Notes: generated from the letters alone by a model not told the origin. DNA of 64,000 nucleotides from Ascoidea asiatica (GCA_001600695.1 BCKQ01000010.1:28741-92740); one strand, 5' to 3'; positions 9,201 to 19,696 are shown, counted from the stretch's first letter. Translations and numbers: made by a program.

Positions 9201-11633
9201 AACGCTATGTGACTCTATTTTTATATGAAAGTTGAGTAGTAAACTTCTACAGGCTCTTCCTCTTATCAAAGCAGTTAGGTCACCCAACTTTGCTTCATTG
9301 ACATCTATTGTGTCAAGAATAAAATTCAAATGTTTCCTCAAAATTGCACCCCTAGAAATGCTTTGAAGCTCAATTATTGATAAACCAGATTTTTCTAAGT
9401 TGCAATCAATACTTTTGAATCTTGAACCAATTAAAGTCTTTCTAATTATACTTTGAAGTAATAAGGTCTTTTCTGTAACATCAGGAGAATGAATAAATGC
9501 CCTCATTTTAGAAACTCTTGAACGTGTCAAATTTGACCTAATTTTGGATTGAATTTTTTTGATAGATGAATCTGCAATCATATCTATGTAATTTAGTTTA
9601 TTCGTAATACTTTTTTTAGTATTTCTATATCGAACTATACTTTGAATTTGAATAATTCCCCAAATAAATTTGTTCAATAGATAATGTTTTACCATTAATT
9701 CATTTCGGACACAATTTCCTTTAATGACTGCTTTTAATTGGCTGAAAGAATCTGCTTGTGAATGAATAATCTGATCTCTTTCAATTTTAGTTTTAGATGC
9801 TAAAATTAACCTTATTCGGGATTGAAGTCTTGTTATTGACTTTATAAAATTAGCATTGCCAACTATGAAATCTTTCTGATTTTTCATTAGGTAAAGTCTG
9901 AAGAGATTTCCTCTGATTTTGCTCTGCAATGATACTATAGTTTCATACGGATTATGTCGAAGTACCTTTTTACGTAATTTTTTAAGGTATCTCCTANTTA
10001 ACTTTGATCTAATAACAGATTGAATATCAACCAATAATGGGGTTATTTTCTTTTGGAATTTGAGTTCTTTAAACTTCTTTGAATTTCTAAATTGGAATGA
10101 ACGGATGATAGATTGTAAATGTAAAATCTCCCCTTCAAAACTCAATAAAATTAATTTATTCACAAACATTTTATATCGAAAAACAGAGCCTCTGGATAGA
10201 GCTTGAAATTTTATGATATTGTTGATGCAAGTATCAAGTTCTGTTTCACCTATATCATTTATATCTTCACTGCTTTCTTGTTCAATTTTGGATTTTTCTT
10301 GAGTAGAGATTTGTAGTCCTTGTTTTTCTACAAGATTCAATCTCTCTATTTCCTTTCGACATTCAACTTCCATTGCTTTCTCTTCGTTATAAGGAATTTC
10401 CTTAATCTCAAGTTCTTCTTGAAAAGAAACACTTTTTCTTCTGGGTCTTGAGAGCGATTTTTTTGTATCAGTTTGAGATGTAATAAACGAATTGAAATTA
10501 CTCAATTTTGTGTTTGAGCTTTCAAGAATTTTTTGTGAATTCTGAATTTCATCCTCAGTAAAATCCAATTTTCCTATCAAATTATTCATTTTTGGGGTAT
10601 TGAAATCTTGAAAGTTAACAAGCATATAACTTAAAGCATGAATACAAAAGATAACTTTTGGAATATTTTTCTTGTCATATAGATCAGTTAGTTCAAATCT
10701 AAATAAATCCGGCATTCCAAGAATATCCAAAAGCTTGAAAAAGCAGTTTATATTTTCAGTATGACGGAATTGAAGATTTTTTGAAGAAGGAATTATTCTT
10801 TTAACAAGACTTGGACTGATTTTTTTAGTTAATTTGGCTAATATCACACCATCCCTCAAAGCATTATTAGTTAGCTCGTACTCCGAAGGCAAAATTTCAT
10901 CAATCAAATTTTCAATCCATTCTTTAGCTTCGGCAATTCTACAAAGATATTCATAACCCTGGAGATCAGTTCTTTGATGATCAAACAAAAATGGATTTAA
11001 ATCGCAAGGATCTATATCATTGGATATAGTAAGTTTTTTTCTACCTTTCATACCAACCACATCAACATCCATCTCAAAATTATATTTATCATTTGGAATT
11101 TTAGACAACCTTTCTGGAGAAGACACTAGAATGTTGTTCACAAAGGAAAGCTGTCTTTTGGGAAGAGTTTGAGTTTCGTATTTAGCAGAAGAGGAAGCAT
11201 TATTCTTTAAGCTTACGAAGCTTTTCGACAAGTCAGAAACCNTTGGTGTAGAGGACCTAAGAGTAGAAGGCTTATTTTGAGCTTCGCCTATACTATCACT
11301 GGAACTTTCCTTTGAAGTCGAAGTGTTTGAAATCAATGACGAAGAGGATGATAATTTATTTGATAGAGATCCAAAATCAGTCTTAATAGTAGGATTATCT
11401 ACTATATTAACTTTTGTTGAAACCTTCAAAGGAAAAGAGCGAAGTGATGAAGGAGAAGAATTCTTCAAAGAATTTGAAGATTTGTTGAATCTTTTGATAG
11501 GGCTTGGGGTTCTTGTTCGATTTGGACTCCTGAAAGATGACCTAGAATCNAGTGTAGTTGTTTGACTGTCGCTGAGATTATTTATATTATTAAGATATCT
11601 GGAAGTTATACTGTTTGTTTTTGCAGGAACCAT
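6273..11633 (-). CDS. IQG1: IQGAP cytokinesis scaffold
   Basis: Scaffold that recruits actin to the contractile ring at cytokinesis. The 1786-residue protein has a disordered Ser/Thr-rich N terminus, a calponin-homology actin-binding domain at about 228-342, and about 14 IQ-like calmodulin/myosin-light-chain repeats (pattern hQSxIRGxxxR) between roughly 465 and 895. A RasGAP-related domain and a C-terminal RasGAP_C domain follow. Family knowledge: the GAP-related domain of IQGAPs binds but does not activate GTPases. The N terminus has clustered S/T-P sites (SPNR, TPSPIK) suited to CDK control, as in S. cerevisiae Iqg1. It is longer than the S. cerevisiae protein (1495 residues). Two ambiguous residues sit in the N terminus and one in an IQ repeat. 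The ATG at 11633 is the first in frame. Confidence 0.93.
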   Translation of the reverse strand: MVPAKTNSITSRYLNNINNLSDSQTTTXDSRSSFRSPNRTRTPSPIKRFNKSSNSLKNSSPSSLRSFPLKVSTKVNIVDNPTIKTDFGSLSNKLSSSSSLISNTSTSKESSSDSIGEAQNKPSTLRSSTPXVSDLSKSFVSLKNNASSSAKYETQTLPKRQLSFVNNILVSSPERLSKIPNDKYNFEMDVDVVGMKGRKKLTISNDIDPCDLNPFLFDHQRTDLQGYEYLCRIAEAKEWIENLIDEILPSEYELTNNALRDGVILAKLTKKISPSLVKRIIPSSKNLQFRHTENINCFFKLLDILGMPDLFRFELTDLYDKKNIPKVIFCIHALSYMLVNFQDFNTPKMNNLIGKLDFTEDEIQNSQKILESSNTKLSNFNSFITSQTDTKKSLSRPRRKSVSFQEELEIKEIPYNEEKAMEVECRKEIERLNLVEKQGLQISTQEKSKIEQESSEDINDIGETELDTCINNIIKFQALSRGSVFRYKMFVNKLILLSFEGEILHLQSIIRSFQFRNSKKFKELKFQKKITPLLVDIQSVIRSKLXRRYLKKLRKKVLRHNPYETIVSLQSKIRGNLFRLYLMKNQKDFIVGNANFIKSITRLQSRIRLILASKTKIERDQIIHSQADSFSQLKAVIKGNCVRNELMVKHYLLNKFIWGIIQIQSIVRYRNTKKSITNKLNYIDMIADSSIKKIQSKIRSNLTRSRVSKMRAFIHSPDVTEKTLLLQSIIRKTLIGSRFKSIDCNLEKSGLSIIELQSISRGAILRKHLNFILDTIDVNEAKLGDLTALIRGRACRSLLLNFHIKIESHSVQESCINIQSLIKGLLSRYKTEIIIEELQFCTHGIIQLQAIIRAGFLRKKFIAMLDYYQTNVDKVIIVQNYIRSRNAQNSYQKLIMMENPPLGIVKNYAHLLNDTEKDFQEEMILSNLRQEIKFKTVSIKKYEEINAKLDVKINLLVKNKMTLDELTKLRRNGYEGYKVNSPNPNVGLIDITSLNKSTRTIIENYQSLFYILQTQPVYLARIVEKFVRQKQVIKRDQLEALIKSKKEVQTYILKIFSLDKFIIFKDIEIILGSSRSSYSSTQLHNKKQIVPKREEFLFVRLMIKIIDTIFEQNVKYIDEFIPGFNFSISRLIILFNSCLYQKKKLRRLTQDFVVHVSSYENISLEYNPIKIYENFLIEESKKKGKKIIANQQLTVEEIIQQPVIRTKFVNNMQHLRELTNILVSIIEQKLKESLNSEKDLNDFFPLHIRCICYTIYKNSIKKFPTSNEKTHLGLIGNIFIENYLNMVLKSPENFGLEVLISKSLKENLREISIVICQVFSMKPFGIENVYLQPLNEFIYSLNERVKKILKSLIKGVDDVEAVYNMTVFDDIIAHRKPTLLIEIKDMITIFELIKDNASIICPDFNSTSKSNIDGVENDILKKYVIEIAKLSKNSKDLRLIIGSKEFRLMLDPETTDISNNDVKTNTLLIQAKRCILYIMRVQEAENVYELLVKKISRVDEIKFKEIISDELNEKLDKSIYTKDKQGSLGVNLSRISFHDLKCLALERILELDSIGKVNREDNFQRLLNEIAFDIKTKHNQRLKREKEIKLIKQTIKGLEEKEEYLKSLLKVYNDYIEKSMLTLQRKPEDNLFIGKKNKLMKLFNKQYLYQKRLLKETGKIPQFGSFKYSGKYLYEHKILKTIKFGSGLMELNRINFMFSSDEIGIFLIEIEFNSGNEIIIGTSGISGIGNNNGKNIIPNAVIKITLDDLLQYQYENKPTIEVFNGMVQFETDTLLTFIFKKFYDNH

Positions 11634-12207
11634 TTTCTAACTGTAGGTTTAACACAAAAAGATTGTTTTCTGGATCTTTTTTCTCAAAACTGTAAATTAC
11701 TTAGAAAAGTTTCCTTCTTTAGAACCTTAGAAATCTGCATATAATATATTTTTAATAAAGTTTGATTTAAGTATTAACTCAAAATTTTATGTTAAAGGAC
11801 CACTACGTACTTTAGAGCAAAGATAAAACACATAATTGACTTTTGTTTGTCTGGTTTGATAGCGAAAACATTATCTCATATTCTTACGAAAAAATAAACA
11901 ATTAAAAGACTTCTCCTAAAAGGGATAGAAGTAAACATTAAAGGTACTCCCATAAACATGGATTCTTTAATTAAAGAAACGTGACGGAACCAATTTTTCT
12001 AGAGAGTTTTTCAATGAAGCTTAAATAAACTAGTAAACTTAATGTCTACGTTCTTTTGATCAACTGTACTACATTTCTACTCGCCGGAGGGTTAGAATGT
12101 ACCTAAGTAACACTGCAGTGTCAAATTTAATTTTGACCATTTAATTTACATAAAATCATTTAAAATATTAATCGTTAATTAAAGGATGCAAAAAATAATT
12201 GAAGGTA
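11634..12207. other. Intergenic (IQGAP promoter side)
   Basis: Holds the promoter of the minus-strand IQGAP gene and the 3' region of the lipase gene. AT-rich; no ORF or RNA gene recognised. Confidence 0.5.
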
Positions 12208-14604
12208 TCATGTAGGTGGTTCTTGATTTAGCTTGCTTAATTGTTCTTTAGCGCTCAAATTTAGAATCTCCACATATTCTGCAACGCTTGACAATAGCTC
12301 TGTGGGCGTCATCAATGCTTCATCTCCAAAGTCATTTATCCAGGTACTATCAATTGAACCTCGTTCTTCATCAAAACTTNTGGATCTACTCTCAATAAAT
12401 CCATGAGCCTCTTCAGGTGACAAATCAACATATGTACTACTAGATTTATCTAGATCGTCAATTATGGGCTTTTCATTATATGTTTCAACAATATTTCCAA
12501 AATGATTTTCCACCAAATGATCAATCACTGGCCATCCATATGCATTAGAAAATCTTCTCCGCACAATAATGTTATTGTGAGCATCTGGTTTGAGCTTTAC
12601 CAAAACTTTTCTCCATGTCATTCCTTTATGCCATTCAAGCGCTATTGCTTCTTCTAATTCTTCAGCGTTGTCATAATTTATTTTATCCAGTTCCTTTCCA
12701 TTATTTGGCTTTTTCTTCTTTCTTTTTCTGTTTTTTTCTTTTAATAAATCTCTCTTTATTTTAAGATACCTAATATCTTTTTCAGTATACAATCTATCAT
12801 GAATTATAACATTTTCTCTACTTTTAACATCAGTTAAAAACTTTTTTGTTGGTAATGTAGGCAAAACAATTGATGCTGCACTTTCTATAAGGGAAGCTTT
12901 CGGAAGCTCATTTTCAGNCTTATTGTTATTACTGATATTTAGCCTACTACTTTGAGGAAATATCCAAGATGTTATTGCATTTTGTAGTGGCCCAACATTC
13001 ATGATTCCATAATCTAATTTACTTTTTTTGGTCTCAACTCTCTTTCTAGGGAGCAAATAATCATTTTTATTTTCGTTAGATTCGATAATGGTTTCGTTTT
13101 CTTCTACTGGTGAGATATTTTTATCATTCTTAGTTCTAGAAACAATCTTTCCTTTGGTTGAATTCATACTATCGCTTGCTTTACCTGGAGAGTAAGATAA
13201 TCCGTTTGAAGTGTTGGGAAATAATTTGAGCTCATCGTTATTAGAATCTTCTTCATATTCACTTTCAGGAATAATCTCTTCTTTTTTGATTTCTTCTGGT
13301 AATTTTATTGAATCATAGTCTAGGAATAACAAAGAAGAAGTTCTTAGAGGAACAATTCCATCATTTACTGCATTTGCATATACAGTTCTGTTTACAAATT
13401 TCTTCAATACTCTATGGGCTGCACCGGTTGGTAACAATAATAGTAACGGCTTTTTATGATTAAACTCGGTCAATTTCAACCCTAAATCTTGTCCAGTTCT
13501 ACCAACAATTCCAAAGTTTAGAGCAATATTAACATAAGAAGGTTGATCAATATTACTCAATCCTAACAAAGGAGATGCTAGAGTTATGAAATTAATTGGC
13601 TTCACTTTAATGAAAAAAAAAGGATAATTTCTCTCAATATAGGCGATAGCAAACGTTTGAACAAGTCCACCTAGTGAATGCCCAATGAAAGAAATTTTAG
13701 AAACATTGGGGTATTTTCTAATATATAAATCATTAATAATATATTCAGCCAACCTACTTCCTAGAAATTTTATTCCCTTTTCTGTTTTGCAAACGTTTTT
13801 TTGATAACCCTTAACTATAACATTTTCTCTTGTGTTATTTGAAATAACTTTATCGATTTGTTCCTTTAAATAAAACATATCCGCGCCAACGTTAGAATGT
13901 AATCCATGGGTTAAAATCACCAAATGTAATGGTTTTGATTCAATTGGCTTAGGTATATTCCATAGATCTTTTGAATCCTGCCTAATAACTTGAAGACAAC
14001 CCGCATTTGCATCTACGAGTATTTCTTTATCTAAACACAAACCGCTAGAATTTTTGACTTTATAAGAGGAATGTAAATTTTCTTTAAGGTCAGACAATAA
14101 AAGCTCGAAAGATATTGAGCCTGATTCAGAAAATATGATCTGAGACACGATATCAATCACCCATACATAATTCTTTTTGATGGTATGACAAGAAAGCTCA
14201 TGAGTTAAAAACTGACTGGGATTCAAATTCGGTTCGAATTTCGGTTGATCTGCAGTGATATATTGAATAGGATTATTATGATTATACTCAAATGGTTTGA
14301 TATCAATATAAAGAATATAAGGTCCCATAAGAAAAAAAGCTTTCATTGGAAGAAGTTCTTGATTTTTTATCCTTAACCAAATAGAAGAAGAGGTAAAATT
14401 ATCTATGATTTCATCCCCATAAATACCTACAGTATGATCTTTTGTGTAATTGCAATTTGAATTAGTTGAAGTTGAAGTTGAATGCTTTGAACTTGCAGAA
14501 GGAGAATAGCTTATAATAAACCGCTGTAATTGGCCAACCTTTACTGATCCTCTATACTTGTATAGTAAAACATTGTCAGTTGCTGCTGAAGTTACGCTGC
14601 TCAT
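12208..14604 (-). CDS. ROG1: Rog1-type lipase (DUF676 serine hydrolase)
   Basis: Putative alpha/beta-hydrolase lipase; S. cerevisiae Rog1 is a monoacylglycerol lipase with relatives YDL109C and YGL144C. In 798 residues it has an N-terminal beta-rich domain (about 10-210), the oxyanion segment HGLHSN at 234, and the nucleophile elbow GHSLGG with Ser310. A DGIVPLRTSSLLFLD block probably carries the acid, and DAHNNIIVRR near the C terminus fits the catalytic His. A long low-complexity, lysine-rich insert (about 440-640) separates the acid from the His block; the family also carries an insert there. Which of the three S. cerevisiae paralogues is the ortholog cannot be decided here. Two ambiguous codons. 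Confidence 0.85.
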   Translation of the reverse strand: MSSVTSAATDNVLLYKYRGSVKVGQLQRFIISYSPSASSKHSTSTSTNSNCNYTKDHTVGIYGDEIIDNFTSSSIWLRIKNQELLPMKAFFLMGPYILYIDIKPFEYNHNNPIQYITADQPKFEPNLNPSQFLTHELSCHTIKKNYVWVIDIVSQIIFSESGSISFELLLSDLKENLHSSYKVKNSSGLCLDKEILVDANAGCLQVIRQDSKDLWNIPKPIESKPLHLVILTHGLHSNVGADMFYLKEQIDKVISNNTRENVIVKGYQKNVCKTEKGIKFLGSRLAEYIINDLYIRKYPNVSKISFIGHSLGGLVQTFAIAYIERNYPFFFIKVKPINFITLASPLLGLSNIDQPSYVNIALNFGIVGRTGQDLGLKLTEFNHKKPLLLLLPTGAAHRVLKKFVNRTVYANAVNDGIVPLRTSSLLFLDYDSIKLPEEIKKEEIIPESEYEEDSNNDELKLFPNTSNGLSYSPGKASDSMNSTKGKIVSRTKNDKNISPVEENETIIESNENKNDYLLPRKRVETKKSKLDYGIMNVGPLQNAITSWIFPQSSRLNISNNNKXENELPKASLIESAASIVLPTLPTKKFLTDVKSRENVIIHDRLYTEKDIRYLKIKRDLLKEKNRKRKKKKPNNGKELDKINYDNAEELEEAIALEWHKGMTWRKVLVKLKPDAHNNIIVRRRFSNAYGWPVIDHLVENHFGNIVETYNEKPIIDDLDKSSSTYVDLSPEEAHGFIESRSXSFDEERGSIDSTWINDFGDEALMTPTELLSSVAEYVEILNLSAKEQLSKLNQEPPT

Positions 14605-15187
14605 TATTTTTGATTTATCTGTAATTGGTTTAGGAATAGATTATTATGATTATATTTTGCTTTGAAGTCTAGAAGAAGTGGAATTTTGCTATCAATTGCC
14701 GCTCTTTTTTCAGGTCCAACAGCAATTTATTTTGATATTAATTTGAGACCGGGTATGCGGGTGGCCTTAATTTACTCAAACCTTTTCATTCTTTACAATA
14801 ACGCAAATAAAAAAAATATGAAAGAACTTTTGACATGGCTAACAATTAAAAGAGTCACTTATTTTGATCGCATATTTTCTTATTCCACGAAAAGTAATAG
14901 AGCAAAAGATACTAACTAGTATTTGTTGTCGATAATAGCTAATAAAAACTACAGACAATGCTTAAAAAAAAAAAATTTTAGAATTCCCTTTATTTTTCGA
15001 AGACTCCTATGCTCAGAGAGAAGCAACTTCAAAACGGGTAATTGGCTCTTTAACTGTTTCACATATTACACTTATTTGCATGTGGAATAATTATATTCAA
15101 AACTTAGTACTAATGATAAAATTATTCTTTTATCATTTCATTTGTTCAAGACATTTATTAAAGGTATATAAATAGTTAGGGAAACCT
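14605..15187. other. Intergenic, lipase promoter
   Basis: Upstream of the minus-strand lipase gene. A plus-strand frame (14662-14919) starts at TTG and has no family resemblance. A TACTAAC lies at 14910-14916 but I could not build an intron around it. One Reb1-type site is listed separately. Confidence 0.5.
15035..15041 (+). promoter_or_regulatory. Candidate Reb1 site CGGGTAA
   Basis: CGGGTAA is the core of the Reb1 general regulatory factor site. It lies about 430 bp upstream of the lipase start codon and just downstream of the Nup84 gene, where Reb1 could act in promoter clearing or termination. Short motif, so low certainty. Confidence 0.35.
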
Positions 15188-17827
15188 CTAACTTTCATAT
15201 AGACCATCTATACCATTTTCAAGAGCAATGGCTGCTGTTTCTGCAACCATTTTTAAGTATTCTTTGAGTTTACTAACTCTCATAAAATCTTCATAATACT
15301 TAAACTTTTCATCAGCAACCAAATTAGCAAGAAGCAATGCCTTTTTCAAAAATATTTCATTGGAAAATCTTGAATGAACAAGAATTCTATGTAAACTCAT
15401 AATTAAGTATGGAATATAAAATGTCTTGATATTTTGAAGAATTTTTTTGTCTTCAATATCTAGCATAGAAAAATATTCTGGCCTATTCAATAAATTTGAT
15501 AAGAAAGACTTAATTAATATTTCAATAGGCTGAATTATTTCGTTGGTTATAAAATTATGTGTTACGGAAGAATGCCAGACTCTTGAATCTTCTTCTGGGT
15601 TTAGATCGTAGCTGAGAATATATTTTTCATATTTATCAAACAATAAGAGTGATTTGGTAATGAAATTATCATACTGCNATAATTCCAATTTGAGTAAGTT
15701 AAATTCAATTAACTCCTTATTTTCTACTTCAAGTTGTTGATCGAGATTTTTCAAAACCATTTCACTATCAGCTTCTTTGATGATTTTTCTGAAATTATGT
15801 CTTAAATAAAATTCCTTTATAGATCCCACATGACCAATTAATAAAAATCTTCTGAAAAGTGTCACAATCGCACCAACAGCTTCAATATTCATATCATTTA
15901 ATAACAACCACTCAACATTTCTGAAAAGATTCTTATCAACTTTAGAAACTTGAAAATCAATGGTAATTCCTCCCATATTATCAAAAACATCCATTGAGTA
16001 GAATTTTTCAGTTTTTTCAAATGATCTTCTAACAGTTTCTATTATTATGTTCTTAAAATCATTAATTTTGAAAAATCTTGTGGACAAGTTTATTAGAGCC
16101 TTTTTTGTTTCAAGATTATAGATTTTTGATAAGAAGAATGAATAAATTTCACTTCTTAATGAATTGTCAGTGATAAAGTTAATATAGTTAGGTATTAATA
16201 GAAATTGCTTTAATGCAAACAAATTTTTAAGATATAAAATTATTAGATTATTAGAATTTAAATTTGAAATAATTGTAGGATCTATTATTTTTGAAAAAAT
16301 AGATATATGAACAATCATTCGTAGTAAATTAATTTCAGGAGACGTAGAGGTATTGATAGGAATGTATGTCTCATCATCATATTCGTATTCATCATTATCA
16401 TAATCCAAAGATAAATTATAAGCCTGATCCTCTAAGAATGATTTAATTAGTTCATTAGTTTTATTTAGAATGACAGAACCCATTAGTATTCTCAAACTGT
16501 TTTCACTTTGACTTTGAATATCTTCTGTTGATGGTAAATTAGATAAAAAGTTTAATATGTCAGAAAGATTATGAAAATTTAAAGAGTTAGGATCATTACC
16601 GTCAGATATATTTATAAATAAGTAATTTAAATATATTAATAGATGGGATTCCCAAGTTTTAGAAAGCTTTAAACAGCTCTGAATATTTGTTCCAGAAAGA
16701 AAAGAATAAATGGCACTTTGATAAACATTTGAACTCTTCTGATCCGATAAATGATACAACGAAGATCTCCAAAGTTTTTGATCTTTGACGCCAGAGGTAA
16801 AATTAATATTTATATGTAAACTTGTATCTTCTATGAAATAATTATCAATTATTGGATCAGAATATTCATTGACTCCTAGTAGAATTATATATATAGTCCA
16901 GTTATTTGTTTCCTTGCATAATTTTAAAGCTTTATCATAATTTCTTAAAAGAATGAGATTATATAATTGATAATAAAAATTCAAATCAGCCTCATCATCC
17001 AGTGGATGAACTGATTTGTGTTGTCTAAAAGGAGCATCATAATCCAAGTTAGATACTATATTATTATTAATCGAAGATGAATTTGTAGTAGAATTTGATA
17101 GAGACTTTAATAACAATGGATTAGGCTTATTTCTGAAAACAGTATTAGTTGAGTGAAATGACAAATTGGATGAATTTAACTTAATGGAATTTTCTTGAAT
17201 TGTAAGTTTTGTATTGAACCATTTTGAGTCAGCATTTACTTTTTTATTAATCAGATTTTTTACATTTCTAGTAGATAATAGACCATTTGGATTATTTTCT
17301 TTTAGCCAATGCATAACTAACCAAATTATATTAAGGTCCTTATAATTAGATTGTAACAAATTATGTTTTTTACTTACCAATGAATTAAATGATTTAAAGT
17401 CTATCAATTTAGAAGGTGTAGCATCAGTGTTTATAGCTGGCTCTGAATACCTANAGCTTGTCAATAAATCTAACAAATGCCAAAACTTAGCTTCTAAATC
17501 CCAATTTTCAAAAGACTTAAACTCATTCAAATGAGGTTCATCATGTATCTCTGAATTTGATTTACCTATAAAATTCATTAGATCAAAGCTTGATTTTGAG
17601 ATAACATCCAAGGCAATGGAAGATGAAATTGATTTAAACGATTTTATTAACGTGAATGGATCATCATAATTGGTGAAAGCAGATTTATACTGAGACTCTT
17701 GTTGTTGTTGTACAATATTTAATTGAAATTTTTTTAATTCAGCAGCAAACTTCGAAACAGCTACAAGCTCATATTCAACATTCAAAGACTTGCTGAACTC
17801 AGAATTTGTCGAACTTTCAATCTCCAT
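15188..17827 (-). CDS. NUP84: Nuclear pore Y-complex nucleoporin Nup84 (Nup107 family)
   Basis: All-helical scaffold nucleoporin of the Y-shaped Nup84 complex, needed for pore assembly and mRNA export. The diagnostic stretch is LWRSSLYHL ... YQSAIYSFLSG ... CLKLSKTWESHLLIYLNYLF, matching the Nup107 pattern 'W+..Cy.la ... YE.AIYg.LSGn ... l...C.tWEd.LwaYf..l'. The rest is helical repeats with no catalytic motif. At 879 residues it is longer than S. cerevisiae Nup84 (726), partly through Asn/Ser-rich inserts (about 225-270 and 480-500). The ATG at 17827 is first in frame. Two ambiguous codons. Confidence 0.8.
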   Translation of the reverse strand: MEIESSTNSEFSKSLNVEYELVAVSKFAAELKKFQLNIVQQQQESQYKSAFTNYDDPFTLIKSFKSISSSIALDVISKSSFDLMNFIGKSNSEIHDEPHLNEFKSFENWDLEAKFWHLLDLLTSXRYSEPAINTDATPSKLIDFKSFNSLVSKKHNLLQSNYKDLNIIWLVMHWLKENNPNGLLSTRNVKNLINKKVNADSKWFNTKLTIQENSIKLNSSNLSFHSTNTVFRNKPNPLLLKSLSNSTTNSSSINNNIVSNLDYDAPFRQHKSVHPLDDEADLNFYYQLYNLILLRNYDKALKLCKETNNWTIYIILLGVNEYSDPIIDNYFIEDTSLHININFTSGVKDQKLWRSSLYHLSDQKSSNVYQSAIYSFLSGTNIQSCLKLSKTWESHLLIYLNYLFINISDGNDPNSLNFHNLSDILNFLSNLPSTEDIQSQSENSLRILMGSVILNKTNELIKSFLEDQAYNLSLDYDNDEYEYDDETYIPINTSTSPEINLLRMIVHISIFSKIIDPTIISNLNSNNLIILYLKNLFALKQFLLIPNYINFITDNSLRSEIYSFFLSKIYNLETKKALINLSTRFFKINDFKNIIIETVRRSFEKTEKFYSMDVFDNMGGITIDFQVSKVDKNLFRNVEWLLLNDMNIEAVGAIVTLFRRFLLIGHVGSIKEFYLRHNFRKIIKEADSEMVLKNLDQQLEVENKELIEFNLLKLELXQYDNFITKSLLLFDKYEKYILSYDLNPEEDSRVWHSSVTHNFITNEIIQPIEILIKSFLSNLLNRPEYFSMLDIEDKKILQNIKTFYIPYLIMSLHRILVHSRFSNEIFLKKALLLANLVADEKFKYYEDFMRVSKLKEYLKMVAETAAIALENGIDGLYES

Positions 17828-18178
17828 TTAAGAAGTTTTGTTATATCCAATATTATAATAAATGGAACTCTTTGATTCTTGAATTAATTGTGAAGCTCAA
17901 TTCTTTCAAATCTTTCCTAATTAATATTTTATCTGATAACAAACTAAGCTACAGAAGTATNACAGGTAAATTTGAAAACAAAAACACAATCTCAAACAAT
18001 AAAAGCAGGGTAACCGCATAAAGCAGTAATGTCACATGGTAACATAATTTTGAACAATTTTCGATCAACGGTGCTTTTCCATTATCAAAAAAAAATTCGT
18101 ATTTTTAGGTTTGCTTATAATCAAAGTAACGTTAAGATATTTAACGTTGGAACCACTAAACTGGTTTTTGAAATGAAT
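17828..18178. other. Intergenic, Nup84 promoter
   Basis: A 351-bp gap between two minus-strand genes. It contains TAACGTTA at 18127-18134 and a near copy (TTAACGTT) at 18141-18148. No gene seen. Confidence 0.5.
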
Positions 18179-19696
18179 CTAAAATAACTTAAACCCTCTT
18201 TTGCTCCAATATTTCTTGTATGCCACTATTAAAAGCACAACAGATATAAAAGTAGTAAAAATGGCAGAAATAAAAACATATATCACCTCAAAGCTTTTAT
18301 ATTGATCGTAAATCTTTCCATACAATAACCCAAATAATATTGCACTTATTGCTGGTGCAATCATAAAACTACCCCAAGATGAACCTAACAATTCAACACC
18401 CCAAATTGAAGCGATAATTGTTGGAACAAGGGTAAAAATTCCACCATATGAAATACCTATTAGACTTGAAATCCAATTGAAAATAGCACATTGATTTTCT
18501 AAAGATTCATTAAAATAGATCAATCCACTTAATGTGATATTTGCTACAATTGAGATTATTAAACAAAAAGCTAATAACCAGACTCGGCAAATTCCTTTTT
18601 TAAAAAACATTTTATCTGGTGAAGAATATGACAAGTAATCTGANATCAATCCCATCAATAGTCTTATTAATGTTGAAAAAACAGAAAATAAAGAAAGCTC
18701 TGTTGATATATATATAGTATTAGTCTTAGAATGAAAGAGATCATGCTCACCACCTTCATTTATAAAATTGACAATTGAGCCTAAATTAGTAATAAACATC
18801 TCTAAAGGTCCAACACATAAAAAAAATGACCAAAATAAAATATGAGCAGAATAATCCTTTAAAAATTTTTTATATCTAATAGTATGAGATGTCTCATTTA
18901 TAGAATCTACTTCTGTAATCAAACTATCATTATCCATATAATTAATCTCGTTTTCAGTGTCTGAACCTAATAGCGACTCTTCCTCTGTTATATTTATAGA
19001 ATTAGGATCATGTCCCTGTTGTTGAATATAACTAAATTGTTTGAGAATTGTTACTATACAACTTGCAAAGTAAGAAAGAAATCCGATTAGAAGATAGAGA
19101 ATAGCTAAGAATCTGAATACTCTATGAGTATTTAGCTGATTTTCTATTTTAAAAAATGATTGTCTAAAAATAAACCCCCCAATAAAAACAGATAAACCGT
19201 AGCAAGTTATTGGAACAGATATAGTAATACCCTTCTTATCACTAACATGAGCACAAGATAGTAAAGAAGAAAAGTATAAGCTTGAAGATCCACATCCAAC
19301 TAAAAAAAAAGCCATTGTCATGACCCAATAACTTAAACCTGTTGAAAAACATATGTCGCAAATAGAATAACCTATAGTCAATGTTATGAAAGCCACTAAA
19401 GATAAAATCACTGTACCATATAAATCTGCCAAATAACCCAATAATGGTAATGGAAGATATAACCCAATTGTAGAAGCACCTCCAATTATATTAATTTGAA
19501 ACTGATTGTAATTAAGCACATTTATGAATGAACTTGTATATAAGCTGAAAAGATTTGTGAAACCAGCACATAGACAGCATGAAATTGAAATAGCAAAGCA
19601 TATATTCTTTAAAAGGAATTCCCTTTGATTTAGTTTGTTTAAAACATGTCTGACTGGTTTTGTCAAAATTATTTCTAAAAATGAAAGCTCTATCAT
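18179..19696 (-). CDS. MCH1: Mch1-type major facilitator transporter
   Basis: Major-facilitator protein of 505 residues with about 12 hydrophobic segments and a hydrophilic central loop (about 215-290). The N-terminal half follows the Mch1/nodulin-like pattern: SLYTSSF...LNYNQFQIN near TM1-2 and GxYLPLPLLGYLADxYG around 75-95. S. cerevisiae Mch1 resembles monocarboxylate permeases, but monocarboxylate transport has not been shown for it; it is a vacuolar protein, so the substrate is unknown. Start: first ATG. It is the last gene before a 2.8-kb gene-poor stretch. Confidence 0.82.
   Translation of the reverse strand: MIELSFLEIILTKPVRHVLNKLNQREFLLKNICFAISISCCLCAGFTNLFSLYTSSFINVLNYNQFQINIIGGASTIGLYLPLPLLGYLADLYGTVILSLVAFITLTIGYSICDICFSTGLSYWVMTMAFFLVGCGSSSLYFSSLLSCAHVSDKKGITISVPITCYGLSVFIGGFIFRQSFFKIENQLNTHRVFRFLAILYLLIGFLSYFASCIVTILKQFSYIQQQGHDPNSINITEEESLLGSDTENEINYMDNDSLITEVDSINETSHTIRYKKFLKDYSAHILFWSFFLCVGPLEMFITNLGSIVNFINEGGEHDLFHSKTNTIYISTELSLFSVFSTLIRLLMGLXSDYLSYSSPDKMFFKKGICRVWLLAFCLIISIVANITLSGLIYFNESLENQCAIFNWISSLIGISYGGIFTLVPTIIASIWGVELLGSSWGSFMIAPAISAILFGLLYGKIYDQYKSFEVIYVFISAIFTTFISVVLLIVAYKKYWSKRGFKLF

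Noticed and set aside
14662-14919. Plus-strand frame ending beside a TACTAAC branch-point motif
   Set aside because: It starts at TTG. A GTATGC lies upstream, but no second exon with an open frame follows the possible 3' splice sites.
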